A stretch of 64,000 bases of DNA from Synechococcus sp. PCC 6312 (lineage in GTDB: Bacteria; Cyanobacteriota; Cyanobacteriia; Thermosynechococcales; Thermosynechococcaceae), in NCBI RefSeq assembly GCF_000316685.1, contig NC_019680.1, forward strand, positions 1,551,501-1,615,500, in the 5' to 3' direction. Positions 54,473 to 62,526 of the stretch are shown in pieces. The notes beneath the pieces were generated by a model. It had not been told where the DNA came from. It worked only from the letters and a program-made list of their open reading frames with translations, and made no database searches. Numbering within the stretch: position 1 is the stretch's first letter; each line of letters starts with the position of its first letter. A program made the translations under genes and the position numbers.

Positions 54473-54679
54473 GCCCATAACCCTGCTAATTTTGCTTGGG
54501 ATTGATGACGGTTTGATACCCGCAAACTCTCTAAAACTATTCAGCGTCTTCAATTCACCGAAGGTAAAATATTCGCAAATAATCTTGGTGTAATTCAAAA
54601 CCAGGCCATAGTTTAAATCTTCTGGAATACCCGGAATATGATGATGCCAGCGAAACTCGTCAATGGTTAACCAGGCCAT
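54464..54679 (-). CDS. Uncharacterised small ORF, or 3' remnant of a gene
   Basis: A 71-residue ORF that overlaps the cbiT 3' end by nine bases. It contains EDLNYGLVLNYTKIICEY, a stretch repeated in a gene fragment at 55723-55671 (EDLNYGLVLNYPNLICEY). The shared text shows that both derive from one family, but I do not recognise it. No signal peptide, no motif. It could be a short gene or the end of a longer one. Confidence 0.4.
   Translation of the reverse strand: MAWLTIDEFRWHHHIPGIPEDLNYGLVLNYTKIICEYFTFGELKTLNSFREFAGIKPSSIPSKISRVMGLA
54570..54622 (-). repeat. Left copy of a 53-nt direct repeat flanking mazEF
   Basis: Same orientation as the right copy at 55671-55723; seven of 53 positions differ. 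Both lie in the same reading frame of related protein fragments (DLNYGLVLNY). Confidence 0.9.
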
Positions 54680-54780
54680 GAATCCCCAAAAAAGATTGCC
54701 CGCTGGGTAGTTTTCTCAGCCGTTAAAGGATCAAACCTACTTACCAAGTGCTTCAGGATACCATCATGGACAATCCAATA

Positions 54781-54811
54781 TAGGATTAGCTAGTATGAGA
54801 ATATAATCCTA
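54781..54811. promoter_or_regulatory. mazEF promoter with inverted-repeat operator
   Basis: A perfect 8-bp inverted repeat, TAGGATTA (54781-54788) and TAATCCTA (54804-54811), has its right arm on a TATAAT (54802-54807). The left arm overlaps the expected -35 position. Antitoxins of this class usually bind such repeats and repress their own operon. Confidence 0.55.
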
Positions 54812-54838
54812 CCAATTTATGCGCAGGTGGTTTCAGCT

Positions 54839-55063
54839 ATGAGCAAAAAAGTAAGCATAACATTGGATGATGAAGTTCTGGAGTTTGTTGATCATTTAGC
54901 CAGCAATCGGAGTAGCTTTATCAATCATGTTCTTTTGCAAGAGAAGAAAAAGATTTTCATGAAGGAGTTAGAAGAGGCTTATAAGGATCAGTCCGGTAAC
55001 CTAGAGTTCCAAGAAGAAATTTTTGTTTGGGATAGTGCGGTGGGTGACGGTTTAAATGCCTAA
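54839..55063 (+). CDS. MazE-type antitoxin (ribbon-helix-helix-like)
   Basis: 74 residues from ATG 54839 (product MSKKVSITLDDEVLEFVDHL). The N-terminal KVSITLDDEVLEFVDHLASN, then RSSFINHVLL, is the ribbon-helix-helix DNA-binding pattern. The C-terminal half is acidic (EELEEAYKDQ, VWDSAVGDG) and would wrap the toxin. It overlaps the toxin gene by eight bases, so the two are co-translated. A palindrome over its promoter supports autoregulation. Confidence 0.8.
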   Translation: MSKKVSITLDDEVLEFVDHLASNRSSFINHVLLQEKKKIFMKELEEAYKDQSGNLEFQEEIFVWDSAVGDGLNA

Positions 55064-55430
55064 CGGAATCCTAACTTACAAGCGAGGAGAGATTTGGTGG
55101 GTTGATCTGAAGCCCGTTGTGGGTCATAAAACGGATAAAGAGTGGCCTTGTCTGATTTTGCAAAATGATGTTGGTAACCAAAGTGGGACTACGACTATAG
55201 TTGCTCCCTTATTGCCCGGAAAAAAGACTTATCCTTTTGTTGTGAATATTACACCAACTGCTCAGAATGGCCTGGACAGAGATCGACACGTCAACTTAAG
55301 TCAAATGAGGGCTGTGGATGCTCAGAGAATTAAGAGGAGACAGGGGGTTTTAGAAGATATCTACTGGGATGAAATTGAGAAAGCAGTCTGCATTGAACTT
55401 GGCTTTAGCTCAGCATTCAAGAGCGTATAG
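55056..55430 (+). CDS. MazF/PemK-family endoribonuclease toxin with altered catalytic position
   Basis: A 124-residue protein of the MazF fold: YKRGEIWWVDLKPVVGHKTD, then CLILQNDVGNQSG and TTTIVAPLLPGK, ending with VNLSQMRAVDAQRIKRRQG. MazF enzymes cut mRNA using an Arg in the K/VRPxxI block and a Thr in the following strand. Here the Arg position reads KEWPCLI (Trp30, codon TGG at 55143-55145), which one C-to-T change from CGG would explain. The Thr is kept. The toxin may be inactive or weak. Confidence 0.85.
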   Translation: MPNGILTYKRGEIWWVDLKPVVGHKTDKEWPCLILQNDVGNQSGTTTIVAPLLPGKKTYPFVVNITPTAQNGLDRDRHVNLSQMRAVDAQRIKRRQGVLEDIYWDEIEKAVCIELGFSSAFKSV

Positions 55431-55740
55431 CTCTAAATCCAGGCCAGGCCTTCACACTGTTTAAATATTGATCTTGGTAATTTACTTAAAATTCGAGCAC
55501 GATTAAGCCCAGCCATAAAGGTCGAATATTGGAGTTAAAATGGCCTCGAATTAACACGATCAAGTGTTCTTCTGACACCCACCCAGGCCAGGTGTTCACA
55601 CTGTTTAATTATTGACTTTGGCACTTCACTTAAAATTTGAGCACGATTAAGTCCTGTCATGAAATCAGAATACTCACAAATAAGATTGGGGTAGTTCAAA
55701 ACCAGGCCGTAGTTTAAATCTTCAGTTTTTACATTTATAT
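55431..55740 (-). pseudogene. Tandem gene fragments of an unknown family, including the right mazEF repeat
   Basis: Read leftward, one open stretch gives EDLNYGLVLNYPNLICEY, then MTGLNRAQILSEVPKSI and a stop at 55535. A second stretch, 55528-55451, encodes MAGLNRARILSKLPRSIFKQ. The two 78-nt units (55451-55528 and 55595-55672) share most bases and differ like coding sequence. No start codon exists for either, so both are fragments. The left relative is at 54679-54464. The rest of the gap to 55978 shows nothing I can name. Confidence 0.6.
55671..55723 (-). repeat. Right copy of the 53-nt direct repeat flanking mazEF
   Basis: Matches 54570-54622 at 46 of 53 positions, same orientation. Several of the differences are silent in the shared reading frame. 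Confidence 0.9.
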
Positions 55741-55978
55741 TCCTATATGGTAATTAGATAAAGACCTAAGATTCAGTCTAGACACCTTGATATAGCAATC
55801 CTTATGGACTTTGGAAATTGGGATGTTAATTTTACTGGAGTTAAGGCCTTGAATCATTCTTGACTCAAGTATGATTGCTATAGTTATTTTAGACGGAGAC
55901 TTTTAGCCTAATACATAGTTTTTAGGGCGTAGTGTGAATTAATAGGTAGGTAGTCAAGATTTCATTAGTTTTTGCCAT

Positions 55979-56386
55979 CTATAACGATTGTGAATATCGC
56001 TCTAGACGCTCTTCAAGTGTTCCAGTGTGGAGTTCAAAAAGATGATTGTCGTAATCGTAGAAGTAGAGAGATTGACCTTCTCCTTCTACACGAGAGCGAT
56101 CGCTACGGACTTCTACCCCAAGACTCCTTATTCGTTCAGCATATTGCTCGAAGTCTTTTTCCCTAATCTTGAAAGCAACATGATTGTAACTTCTACTGGG
56201 AAGCGGCTCACCTTCCATAATTGCAATCCATAAATGATTGATAAGGAAGAACTTTTCCCGTGACAAAGAGAATGTTTTGTCGCCACTTGCGTAAATTTCC
56301 TTCGCATCAAAAATGTGCGTTAGAAATGTTGCCATCTGTTCAAGATCACGGACGATAAAGGTGATGTGGCTAATTCCTTCAATCAT
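55979..56386 (-). CDS. FosX-like VOC-superfamily protein in an arsenic operon
   Basis: 135 residues from ATG 56386, chosen because AGGAGG lies six bases upstream. It matches the FosX fosfomycin-hydrolase group: MIEGISHITFIVRDLEQMAT, KTFSLSREKFFLI, LWIAIMEGEPLP, SYNHVAFKI and NHLFELHTGTLEERL. The metal ligands are visible (His in GISHITF, His in YNHVAF, Glu in LFELH). FosX opens the epoxide of fosfomycin with water, using Mn2+. Being last in an arsR-arsH operon, it may instead act on an arsenical or arsenate-related compound. The gene carries HIP1 (GCGATCGC) at 56096-56103. Confidence 0.82.
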   Translation of the reverse strand: MIEGISHITFIVRDLEQMATFLTHIFDAKEIYASGDKTFSLSREKFFLINHLWIAIMEGEPLPSRSYNHVAFKIREKDFEQYAERIRSLGVEVRSDRSRVEGEGQSLYFYDYDNHLFELHTGTLEERLERYSQSL

Positions 56387-56416
56387 GAGAGCCTCCTGTA
56401 CTTTCAAGTAAGTTCA

Positions 56417-57073
56417 TTAGCTAGATGATGAACCAATGGATTGACTAACAATTTCTCTTGCTTGTTTTTCAGCTTCTTCTTTACGTTCACTATATCGATC
56501 AGTTAGGTAATTAACTTTGTTGCGTAACAGCAGAGTGAACTTGTAAAGTTCTTCCATCACATCGACGACGCGATCGCGGTATAGTGAGTCTTTCATCGTC
56601 CCATCTTCATTGAATTCTTGATAGGCTTTTGGCACAGAAGACTGATTTGGAATCGTGAACATTCGCATCCATCGCCCTAACACTCGTAGCGTATTGACGG
56701 TGTTGTAGGATTGTGAGCCGCCACACACTTGCATCACTGCTAAGGTTTTCCCTTGCGTAGGTCGCACTGCGCCAATACTGAGTGGAATCCAATCAATTTG
56801 ATGTTTGAGTAATCCACTAACATTTCCGTGCATCTCTGGGCTTGACCAGACCTGTCCTTCCGACCAATTAACGAGTTCTCTTAGTTCCTGAACTTTAGGA
56901 TGAGTATCTGGAACACTTGCATGTAGGGGCAAATCATGTGGATGAAAAAAACGGACTTCCGCACCGAATTCTTCAATAATTCTGGCAGCTTCCTCAGCCA
57001 ATAACCGACTGTAGGAGCGTTCTCGTAAAGAACCATAGAGAACAAGAATTCTAGGTTTGTGATCAAAGCTCAT
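56417..57073 (-). CDS. arsH: ArsH-type NADPH-dependent FMN reductase
   Basis: A 218-residue flavodoxin-like protein. The FMN phosphate loop is [40 protein letters not shown] and [20 protein letters not shown] are typical of ArsH, which oxidises trivalent organoarsenicals to the less toxic pentavalent form. The C-terminal tail ([16 protein letters not shown]) is helical. It overlaps the arsR stop by 11 bases and precedes the FosX-like gene by 30 bases, so the three form one operon. The gene carries HIP1 at 56570-56577 and none of the resident CCAGGCC motif. Confidence 0.93.
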   Translation of the reverse strand: MSFDHKPRILVLYGSLRERSYSRLLAEEAARIIEEFGAEVRFFHPHDLPLHASVPDTHPKVQELRELVNWSEGQVWSSPEMHGNVSGLLKHQIDWIPLSIGAVRPTQGKTLAVMQVCGGSQSYNTVNTLRVLGRWMRMFTIPNQSSVPKAYQEFNEDGTMKDSLYRDRVVDVMEELYKFTLLLRNKVNYLTDRYSERKEEAEKQAREIVSQSIGSSSS

Positions 57074-57422
57074 TGATTTCTCCTATGTTCTGTTCATTTA
57101 TGCAGTCTTTAGATTTATCACTACACCAAACTAATGGATCTGCCTTACAGCAATCCTCAGTTAGAAATCTTAGAAGATGACTCGTCCCATCCCAGTTGAT
57201 CGCATAGAATACTTGCCGTTGAATACGCCAAGAGCGGATTAGATTAGCTCGTTCTAGCTGTGCAAGATGCCGAGACATAGTAGAAGGGTTTACACTCAAA
57301 GCCGAAGCAATTTCTCCCGCAGGTAGCCCCGAAGGACCCGCACGGACAAGCAAACGGTAAGTAGAAAGCCGTGTTTCTTGAGCAAGAGCTAAAAGTGCTT
57401 CAATAATGGTTTCTGATTGCAT
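57063..57422 (-). CDS. arsR: ArsR-family metalloid-responsive repressor
   Basis: 119 residues with a winged-helix core ([20 protein letters not shown], then [20 protein letters not shown]). The C-terminal cysteines ([14 protein letters not shown]) are the As(III)-binding type known from ArsR proteins with TENCC near the end. It should repress its own operon until arsenite binds. The ATG sits about 6 bases from the -10 element, so the mRNA may have no leader. arsH overlaps its 3' end. Confidence 0.92.
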   Translation of the reverse strand: MQSETIIEALLALAQETRLSTYRLLVRAGPSGLPAGEIASALSVNPSTMSRHLAQLERANLIRSWRIQRQVFYAINWDGTSHLLRFLTEDCCKADPLVWCSDKSKDCINEQNIGEINEL

Positions 57423-57425
57423 AAC

Positions 57426-57456
57426 TGCATAATATCACAATTGCAAAATTATGCAA
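57426..57456 (-). promoter_or_regulatory. arsR promoter overlapped by an inverted-repeat operator
   Basis: A perfect inverted repeat TGCATAAT (57426-57433) and ATTATGCA (57448-57455) covers a minus-strand promoter: -35 TTGCAT (57456-57451), 16-bp spacer, -10 TATTAT (57434-57429). ArsR bound here would block transcription. The start codon at 57422 lies about where transcription would begin. Confidence 0.65.
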
Positions 57457-57582
57457 GTAAATCGCTCAAAATAAAGTACTGATAGCCTTTGCGTGGATCA
57501 GGAGCATAGCGTTGGAAGAACTAACTTTGAACCGGCTCAATTGAACGGTAACATTCTCATTTATAGTCGTTAGTCAAGGCCC

Positions 57583-59787
57583 CTAACCCAAAAGTGAGAC
57601 TGCCCGACTCGAAATCTTCTCAGCCGTTAAGCCATTGAACCCTAAAAGCTCCCCAGCACTTGCTGTGGTTTCTCCCCGTTGCCAGGCCAGGATATCTCGA
57701 TTCAACTTTGACCGCAGTAATAAAGGTTCTAACATCGCCCCAGGCCCGCCGGTAATTCCAATCAAGGCATCGCCACCGAAAAGTTCGTTAAAGACAGCAT
57801 CGGAAGCAAAACCGCCATCGGGTTCAGAACAAGTTTCCCAGGCCACGTCTGAAGGCCGATACAACCGCCGGGGATTGATCACCGAAACCACTCGCACCCG
57901 ATAGCCTTGGGATTCTAACTGTTGGGCCGCTTCTAGGACGGGAATAAGAATGAGATCGCCCAATGCGGCCAGGACAATTGTTTTGCCCGAGCCAGAGTCC
58001 TGTAACGTCACCGCGCCATGGTCTAAGGCGTATTCCGTTTGCTCAAACGTGGTGCGGATCGGTAACGGGGTTTTGCTGGCAATAATCGAAATCCCTTTAT
58101 TGAAGGTTCCCAAGGCCCAGCGATAACAGACTTGAACACTATTGGCATCGGGGGGAAACAGCGGAAACACATTGCCATTTCGCATCATCGCCGCATAATA
58201 GGCTTCAATTTCCGGGCGTTGATGTGTCCAGCCATTGCGGCCCTGTTCTAAGGCTCCGGCGGTATACAGCGTAATTGTCGAAGGTGTCGGGCGGCGCAGC
58301 TCGGCCATGGCCTGGGTGACAGTCTGCCAAATCGGTAAACCATTGATCGCAAAGGATTCATAGGAACACCACAAACTGCGGCTGCCCATCAACGCTAATC
58401 CGGCGGCCAATCCAGCACAGGCATCTTCGCTCAGGGGTTCATAGACTTGACCATCCGGGGCCTGGTTGTAGAGATCATCAGTCGTGGGATGGATAATTTT
58501 CAGGGCCTGGTTAATATTGGCAATCCCAGAGGCTTCATTCCCATCGGCATTGGTGACAAGGTAACGGCGATCCTTTTGTCCGACATCCGCAACTAACCGA
58601 CCCATGGCAGTCGTAGCAACTTTGGCTTCACCCAGGCCATAGGCTTCTAAGGGTAATTTTCCCAAGTCAGGTAAATCTAATATGGATTCTGTCACCGCAA
58701 CCTTAGCCGCCGGCCCACCCCCAGCCCGTTCACAATTTGTCCGCACTAATTCCCAGGCCCCCGGTGATAAGGCCCGTTTTTCCAGAGCCGCAATAATATC
58801 AGGATTTTCCAGGGTGTGATGGCCATAGAGGTTATGGGATTTGGCCCCTTTGGCATGAACTCCGGCCCCTTTGAGTTGCTTAATAATAAAGACCGTTAAT
58901 TCCCCACTGAGAGCAGATTTCGCCGCTTGATCCACACCCTGAAGCACCGCTTGGCTGAAGGCTAACCGTTGTTTGAAGGAAAAAATTGTACTGTCCACAT
59001 AAGCCCCGGCCTGGGCCTGGTCATCAAAGTCCTTAGCATCCACGAGAACAACATTTTTGAAGCCATTCCCCTGCCAATAGGCAATCATCTCCTGGTTGGA
59101 TTTGAGGGAGACCATACTGTGATGTTCTTGACTAAACCCGTTCCAAACCAAGACCGGCAAGAAGTTCGTCACCGTGGGAAAGGCCGTATTAAAGTGGGCA
59201 ATGCTACTCATGACATAGGGTTCACCCAGGCCACCGTCACCGACCGTGAAGGGAAAGAGCGTATCCCGATGTAACCAGGCCGCTGACATGGCAAAGTGCT
59301 GTCCTTGACCGAGGGGGCCGGCTGGAGCCAAAATTCCCGGAATATAGCCGGATAAATGCCCTAACAGGCCGTGTTTTTCCCGAAAACGGCCCCGTAAATC
59401 CTCAACCGTGTTAATCCCCATCGCTTCCAGAGACCGATCCAGAAACATGGCCGAGTAAAATCCAGGAGCGTGATGCCCCACTTCCGTAATGATATTTTTG
59501 TGACCGAGCATCACCAACGCGGCATAGGCCTCGGCCTGGCTGGCAAATCCACCGGGGTGTCCAGAAGCTTTACTGGCCGTCATTTGCAGCATCAGATAGC
59601 GCAGGGCCTCGGCATAGAGCAGGGTTTGATAGGCGGCGGTGGGATCCTGAGGATCAAGAATATATTGAGAATCCGCAGAGATGATCGGGGTCGTGCCGTG
59701 AGTTTCCCAGTCTGGCCAATCCTGACCAAAATATTGAACCCCTTGGCAAAAGTCTGGTGGAGTTGGGGAAGATAAAACAGCAGCCAT
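57583..59787 (-). CDS. Transketolase-like ThDP-dependent enzyme
   Basis: 734 residues from ATG 59787, set by GAGGGG upstream. The N-terminal half has transketolase features: TASKASGHPGGFASQAEAYA, VGHHAPGFYSAMF, then GPLGQGQHFAMSAAWLHRD. The ThDP motif is FTVGDGGLGEPYVMSS. The middle Pyr-binding domain has VTNADGNEASGIANI and LSEDACAGLAAGLALMGSRS. The C-terminal third follows transketolase C. It is longer than a standard transketolase (about 660) and shorter than phosphoketolase (about 800), and lacks the phosphoketolase DGEAETGP block. The reaction is uncertain: a divergent transketolase or a related C2-transfer enzyme. Confidence 0.72.
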   Translation of the reverse strand: MAAVLSSPTPPDFCQGVQYFGQDWPDWETHGTTPIISADSQYILDPQDPTAAYQTLLYAEALRYLMLQMTASKASGHPGGFASQAEAYAALVMLGHKNIITEVGHHAPGFYSAMFLDRSLEAMGINTVEDLRGRFREKHGLLGHLSGYIPGILAPAGPLGQGQHFAMSAAWLHRDTLFPFTVGDGGLGEPYVMSSIAHFNTAFPTVTNFLPVLVWNGFSQEHHSMVSLKSNQEMIAYWQGNGFKNVVLVDAKDFDDQAQAGAYVDSTIFSFKQRLAFSQAVLQGVDQAAKSALSGELTVFIIKQLKGAGVHAKGAKSHNLYGHHTLENPDIIAALEKRALSPGAWELVRTNCERAGGGPAAKVAVTESILDLPDLGKLPLEAYGLGEAKVATTAMGRLVADVGQKDRRYLVTNADGNEASGIANINQALKIIHPTTDDLYNQAPDGQVYEPLSEDACAGLAAGLALMGSRSLWCSYESFAINGLPIWQTVTQAMAELRRPTPSTITLYTAGALEQGRNGWTHQRPEIEAYYAAMMRNGNVFPLFPPDANSVQVCYRWALGTFNKGISIIASKTPLPIRTTFEQTEYALDHGAVTLQDSGSGKTIVLAALGDLILIPVLEAAQQLESQGYRVRVVSVINPRRLYRPSDVAWETCSEPDGGFASDAVFNELFGGDALIGITGGPGAMLEPLLLRSKLNRDILAWQRGETTASAGELLGFNGLTAEKISSRAVSLLG

Positions 59788-60889
59788 GAAACCCCTCGGC
59801 AGAAGCAATTAACACTAACCTTAGATCCTACACGGTTTAGTTACATTGCCCACGTTATCTAAGATAGAACTTTTATCTGATTGCTATAGAGTCGAGGTCT
59901 TACTTTTTGTTATTCATAACCAAGAATGTAATGCAACACCCAGTTAAAATTAGGCCTAAGTTAGTATTAACTTGTTAGCTTTAGTTTTAGCCACCGCAGA
60001 AGTTTTATTTTGACAGACTTTACTACATTTGTAAATGGATATCACTCAGCAAACCTCATTTTATTAGGATATTATCTTAATTTTGACTTCCTGATCTTGC
60101 CAGCAAAACTAACAAAGCATCGAAATTGATTCAATTGTGATAAATTTCGCAATACAATTTAACCTATTGATGTAATTCATATCTAGTTGTTATATCAGGG
60201 GCAAATATAAGCAGATAATCTCCCGTTCAGTCAGTGTAATACCTATCCCTTTATTTCTTGAAGTCTTTCATAATCTGTCTATTCGGATTTGGCTTTTATT
60301 TGAAGATCTGATTGGGGGAAACTGGAATCCCTAGTTATTGTGTTATGCAGACTATTTTGACTCATAAAAATCTTGTAAATCTGGCCCGTTAGACGCGTTT
60401 GAACTTGCTTCTATCTAGTCATAATTGGGTAACCCTATATTTCAAGCCGAGTTTCTCTATCTAGCAATTCCCCGCTTTCTCCAGTCCCTCGACTCATTCA
60501 ACCAAAATTTGATTAAGTTTTGTGTTTTTTGGGATAAATCTTGGATTTGTTATTGTCCAGTTTAATTGGGACATATTCAACACGAAGTCAACCATAATAG
60601 ACGACTGCTTATACATAAATAAAATTGACTTGAAAGAAGATAAGAAAAAATCCTAATTTATTCAAAGTAGTGAATACACTGAGTATCTTAAATCCGATTA
60701 TGATATAGATATCGAGAGCGAAATCGCCGTAAACTTCAGCTAAAAGAAGCTATTAGTCGCCCTTTCCTGAATTGTGAATAGACACAAATCACAACAAAGA
60801 TTTGCCACATTTTCGATTAAAGATTAGGGTTGATAACATTTTTAGCTAATTCAAAAAACTAGATTTACTCGCTAAAAATGGAGATTTAG
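59788..60889. other. Long AT-rich gene-free region
   Basis: This 1.1-kb gap is the longest in the window and much more AT-rich than its flanks. It contains several A/T runs and short palindromes but no ORF with protein character, no tRNA-like cloverleaf and no recognised RNA gene. It is the likely promoter and leader region of the SLH-domain protein gene. Very few CCAGGCC motifs occur in it, unlike ordinary sequence here. Confidence 0.5.
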
Positions 60890-62317
60890 ATGAATAGTTA
60901 CTCACCCTGGAAACAGACTCTTAGAACATTTATTGGCCTGGGAATTCCCAGTCTCAGCTTGAGCATTCCTTTTCTGTTCCCAATTCAGGCTCAGGCTCAA
61001 TCCTCATTTAGCGATATTCAGGGAATCTGGGGACAAACCTGTATTGAGTCCCTTGTCCGGCGCAACATTATTAGTGGTTATCCTGATGGGACATTTCGCC
61101 CCAATGCTGCTGTCACTCGGGCGGAGTTTGCTGCCATGTTAAGCAAAGCCTTTCCTACCGCGCCCATAGATCGGTCTGCCAGTCAGTTTAGTGATGTTCA
61201 GTCAAACTTTTGGGCCTATCAAGGTATTCAAAATTCTTCACGAACCGGTTTCCTCAGCGGCTACCCTGGAAACTACTTCCGTCCAAATGAAAATATTCCC
61301 CGTGTCCAGGCCTTGGTGGCTTTAGCCAGTGGCTTAAACTATATTCCAACGAGTAGTGTGGATGTTACGCTCGAAAACTTTAATGATGCAAATGTTATTC
61401 CCGAATATGCTCGTTCGGCAATTGCAGCGGCAACGGAGCGGCAGTTGGTGGTTAATTACCCGAATGTGCGGAACTTGCAACCGACTCAACTGGCCAGTCG
61501 AGTGGATATTGCTAACTTCCTTTGTCAGGCGACAAAAACAGGAACGCAAGCGTTTGTTCCCACTCAGTATGTAGCTTTAGCTCCCCCCCAGGCCCCTACG
61601 CCAACGCCTGTTCCGGCCCCTGTCCGCCCCTCCTTGTCTCAAGCACCGGCAAATGTTGCTGTCGGCACTCAGATTCCAGTTCGTTATCTAGACGCTCCCC
61701 TGATTCTCCTAGCTCCTAATGAAACGGTAGAGATTAATCTAGCTACTACAGCAAATATTAATGATTCGTGGGGGCGGGTCGCGATCCCTCGGGGTAGTCT
61801 GATTCACGGACAAATCCAGCCTGTGCAGGGCGGTTCTCGCTTTGTTGCAGATGGCTTGCTCTTAAAAAATGACCAACGGATTCCGCTTTCAGCGACATCG
61901 TCAGTGGTGGGGAAAACTCTCAGCCTGCGTGATCCAAATATCATCAATGTGCTGCGGAACTCTGCGATTGGCTCAACGGTTGCCGCTGCTGTGAATAATC
62001 TTGCTGGAAATCAAACCATTGCCGTGATGAAGATTTTGCCAGGCACCGTTCCCAACTATGTCAACACTAACAAGGGGAACAATCCGACTCTAGCGGTGTC
62101 TCGCAATGACCTAATCAATGCCGCGATTACCATGGGAGTCTCTGCCATTACCGGGGGAAATTACAACCCCGAGCGGTTGATCTTAGGGCCTGGATCAACA
62201 GATAATTCCAACCTCAACGGTATAGTCAAACCTGTGTCAGATGATGTGGTGGCGATTGATGCTCAGCGGGATCTAACCCTGACATTGCATTCTGGTTTAC
62301 TGGTTAGGGAGGACTAG
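60890..62317 (+). CDS. SLH-domain outer-membrane-associated protein
   Basis: A 475-residue exported protein with a signal peptide ending near PIQAQAQ. Three S-layer-homology repeats follow: SDIQGIWGQTCIESLVRRNI with YPDGTFRPNAAVTRAEFAAM, then FSDVQSNFWAYQGIQ with YPGNYFRPNENIPRVQALVA, and a weaker third around 155-210. After a Pro-rich linker (about 225-250) is a beta-rich domain (TVEINLATTANINDSWGRVA). SLH repeats bind pyruvylated cell-wall glycan and tether the outer membrane. It is too short for the usual SLH-OprB porin. The long AT-rich gap upstream suggests special regulation. Confidence 0.88.
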   Translation: MNSYSPWKQTLRTFIGLGIPSLSLSIPFLFPIQAQAQSSFSDIQGIWGQTCIESLVRRNIISGYPDGTFRPNAAVTRAEFAAMLSKAFPTAPIDRSASQFSDVQSNFWAYQGIQNSSRTGFLSGYPGNYFRPNENIPRVQALVALASGLNYIPTSSVDVTLENFNDANVIPEYARSAIAAATERQLVVNYPNVRNLQPTQLASRVDIANFLCQATKTGTQAFVPTQYVALAPPQAPTPTPVPAPVRPSLSQAPANVAVGTQIPVRYLDAPLILLAPNETVEINLATTANINDSWGRVAIPRGSLIHGQIQPVQGGSRFVADGLLLKNDQRIPLSATSSVVGKTLSLRDPNIINVLRNSAIGSTVAAAVNNLAGNQTIAVMKILPGTVPNYVNTNKGNNPTLAVSRNDLINAAITMGVSAITGGNYNPERLILGPGSTDNSNLNGIVKPVSDDVVAIDAQRDLTLTLHSGLLVRED

Positions 62318-62526
62318 AGCCGAGATCAACATATCCTGCCAGTGGTTCTGATATTTCTGGATGAGGTATTCAGGTTCACCTGTTTATCCAGTAACAATCA
62401 AGATTTTGTATTTTTGCCTACTCTTAGATATTCCAGGAGGAGGCATTTTGCGTGATTACATTAAGGCGAAATTAAGTAGCAACGAATCCCCTATCATACT
62501 CTCGAAAACTCTTTGATTCAGTCACC

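Noticed and set aside
59788-60889. 6S RNA or other structured RNA gene
   Set aside because: The AT-rich gap has no extended stem I could pair by eye; nothing to support an RNA call.
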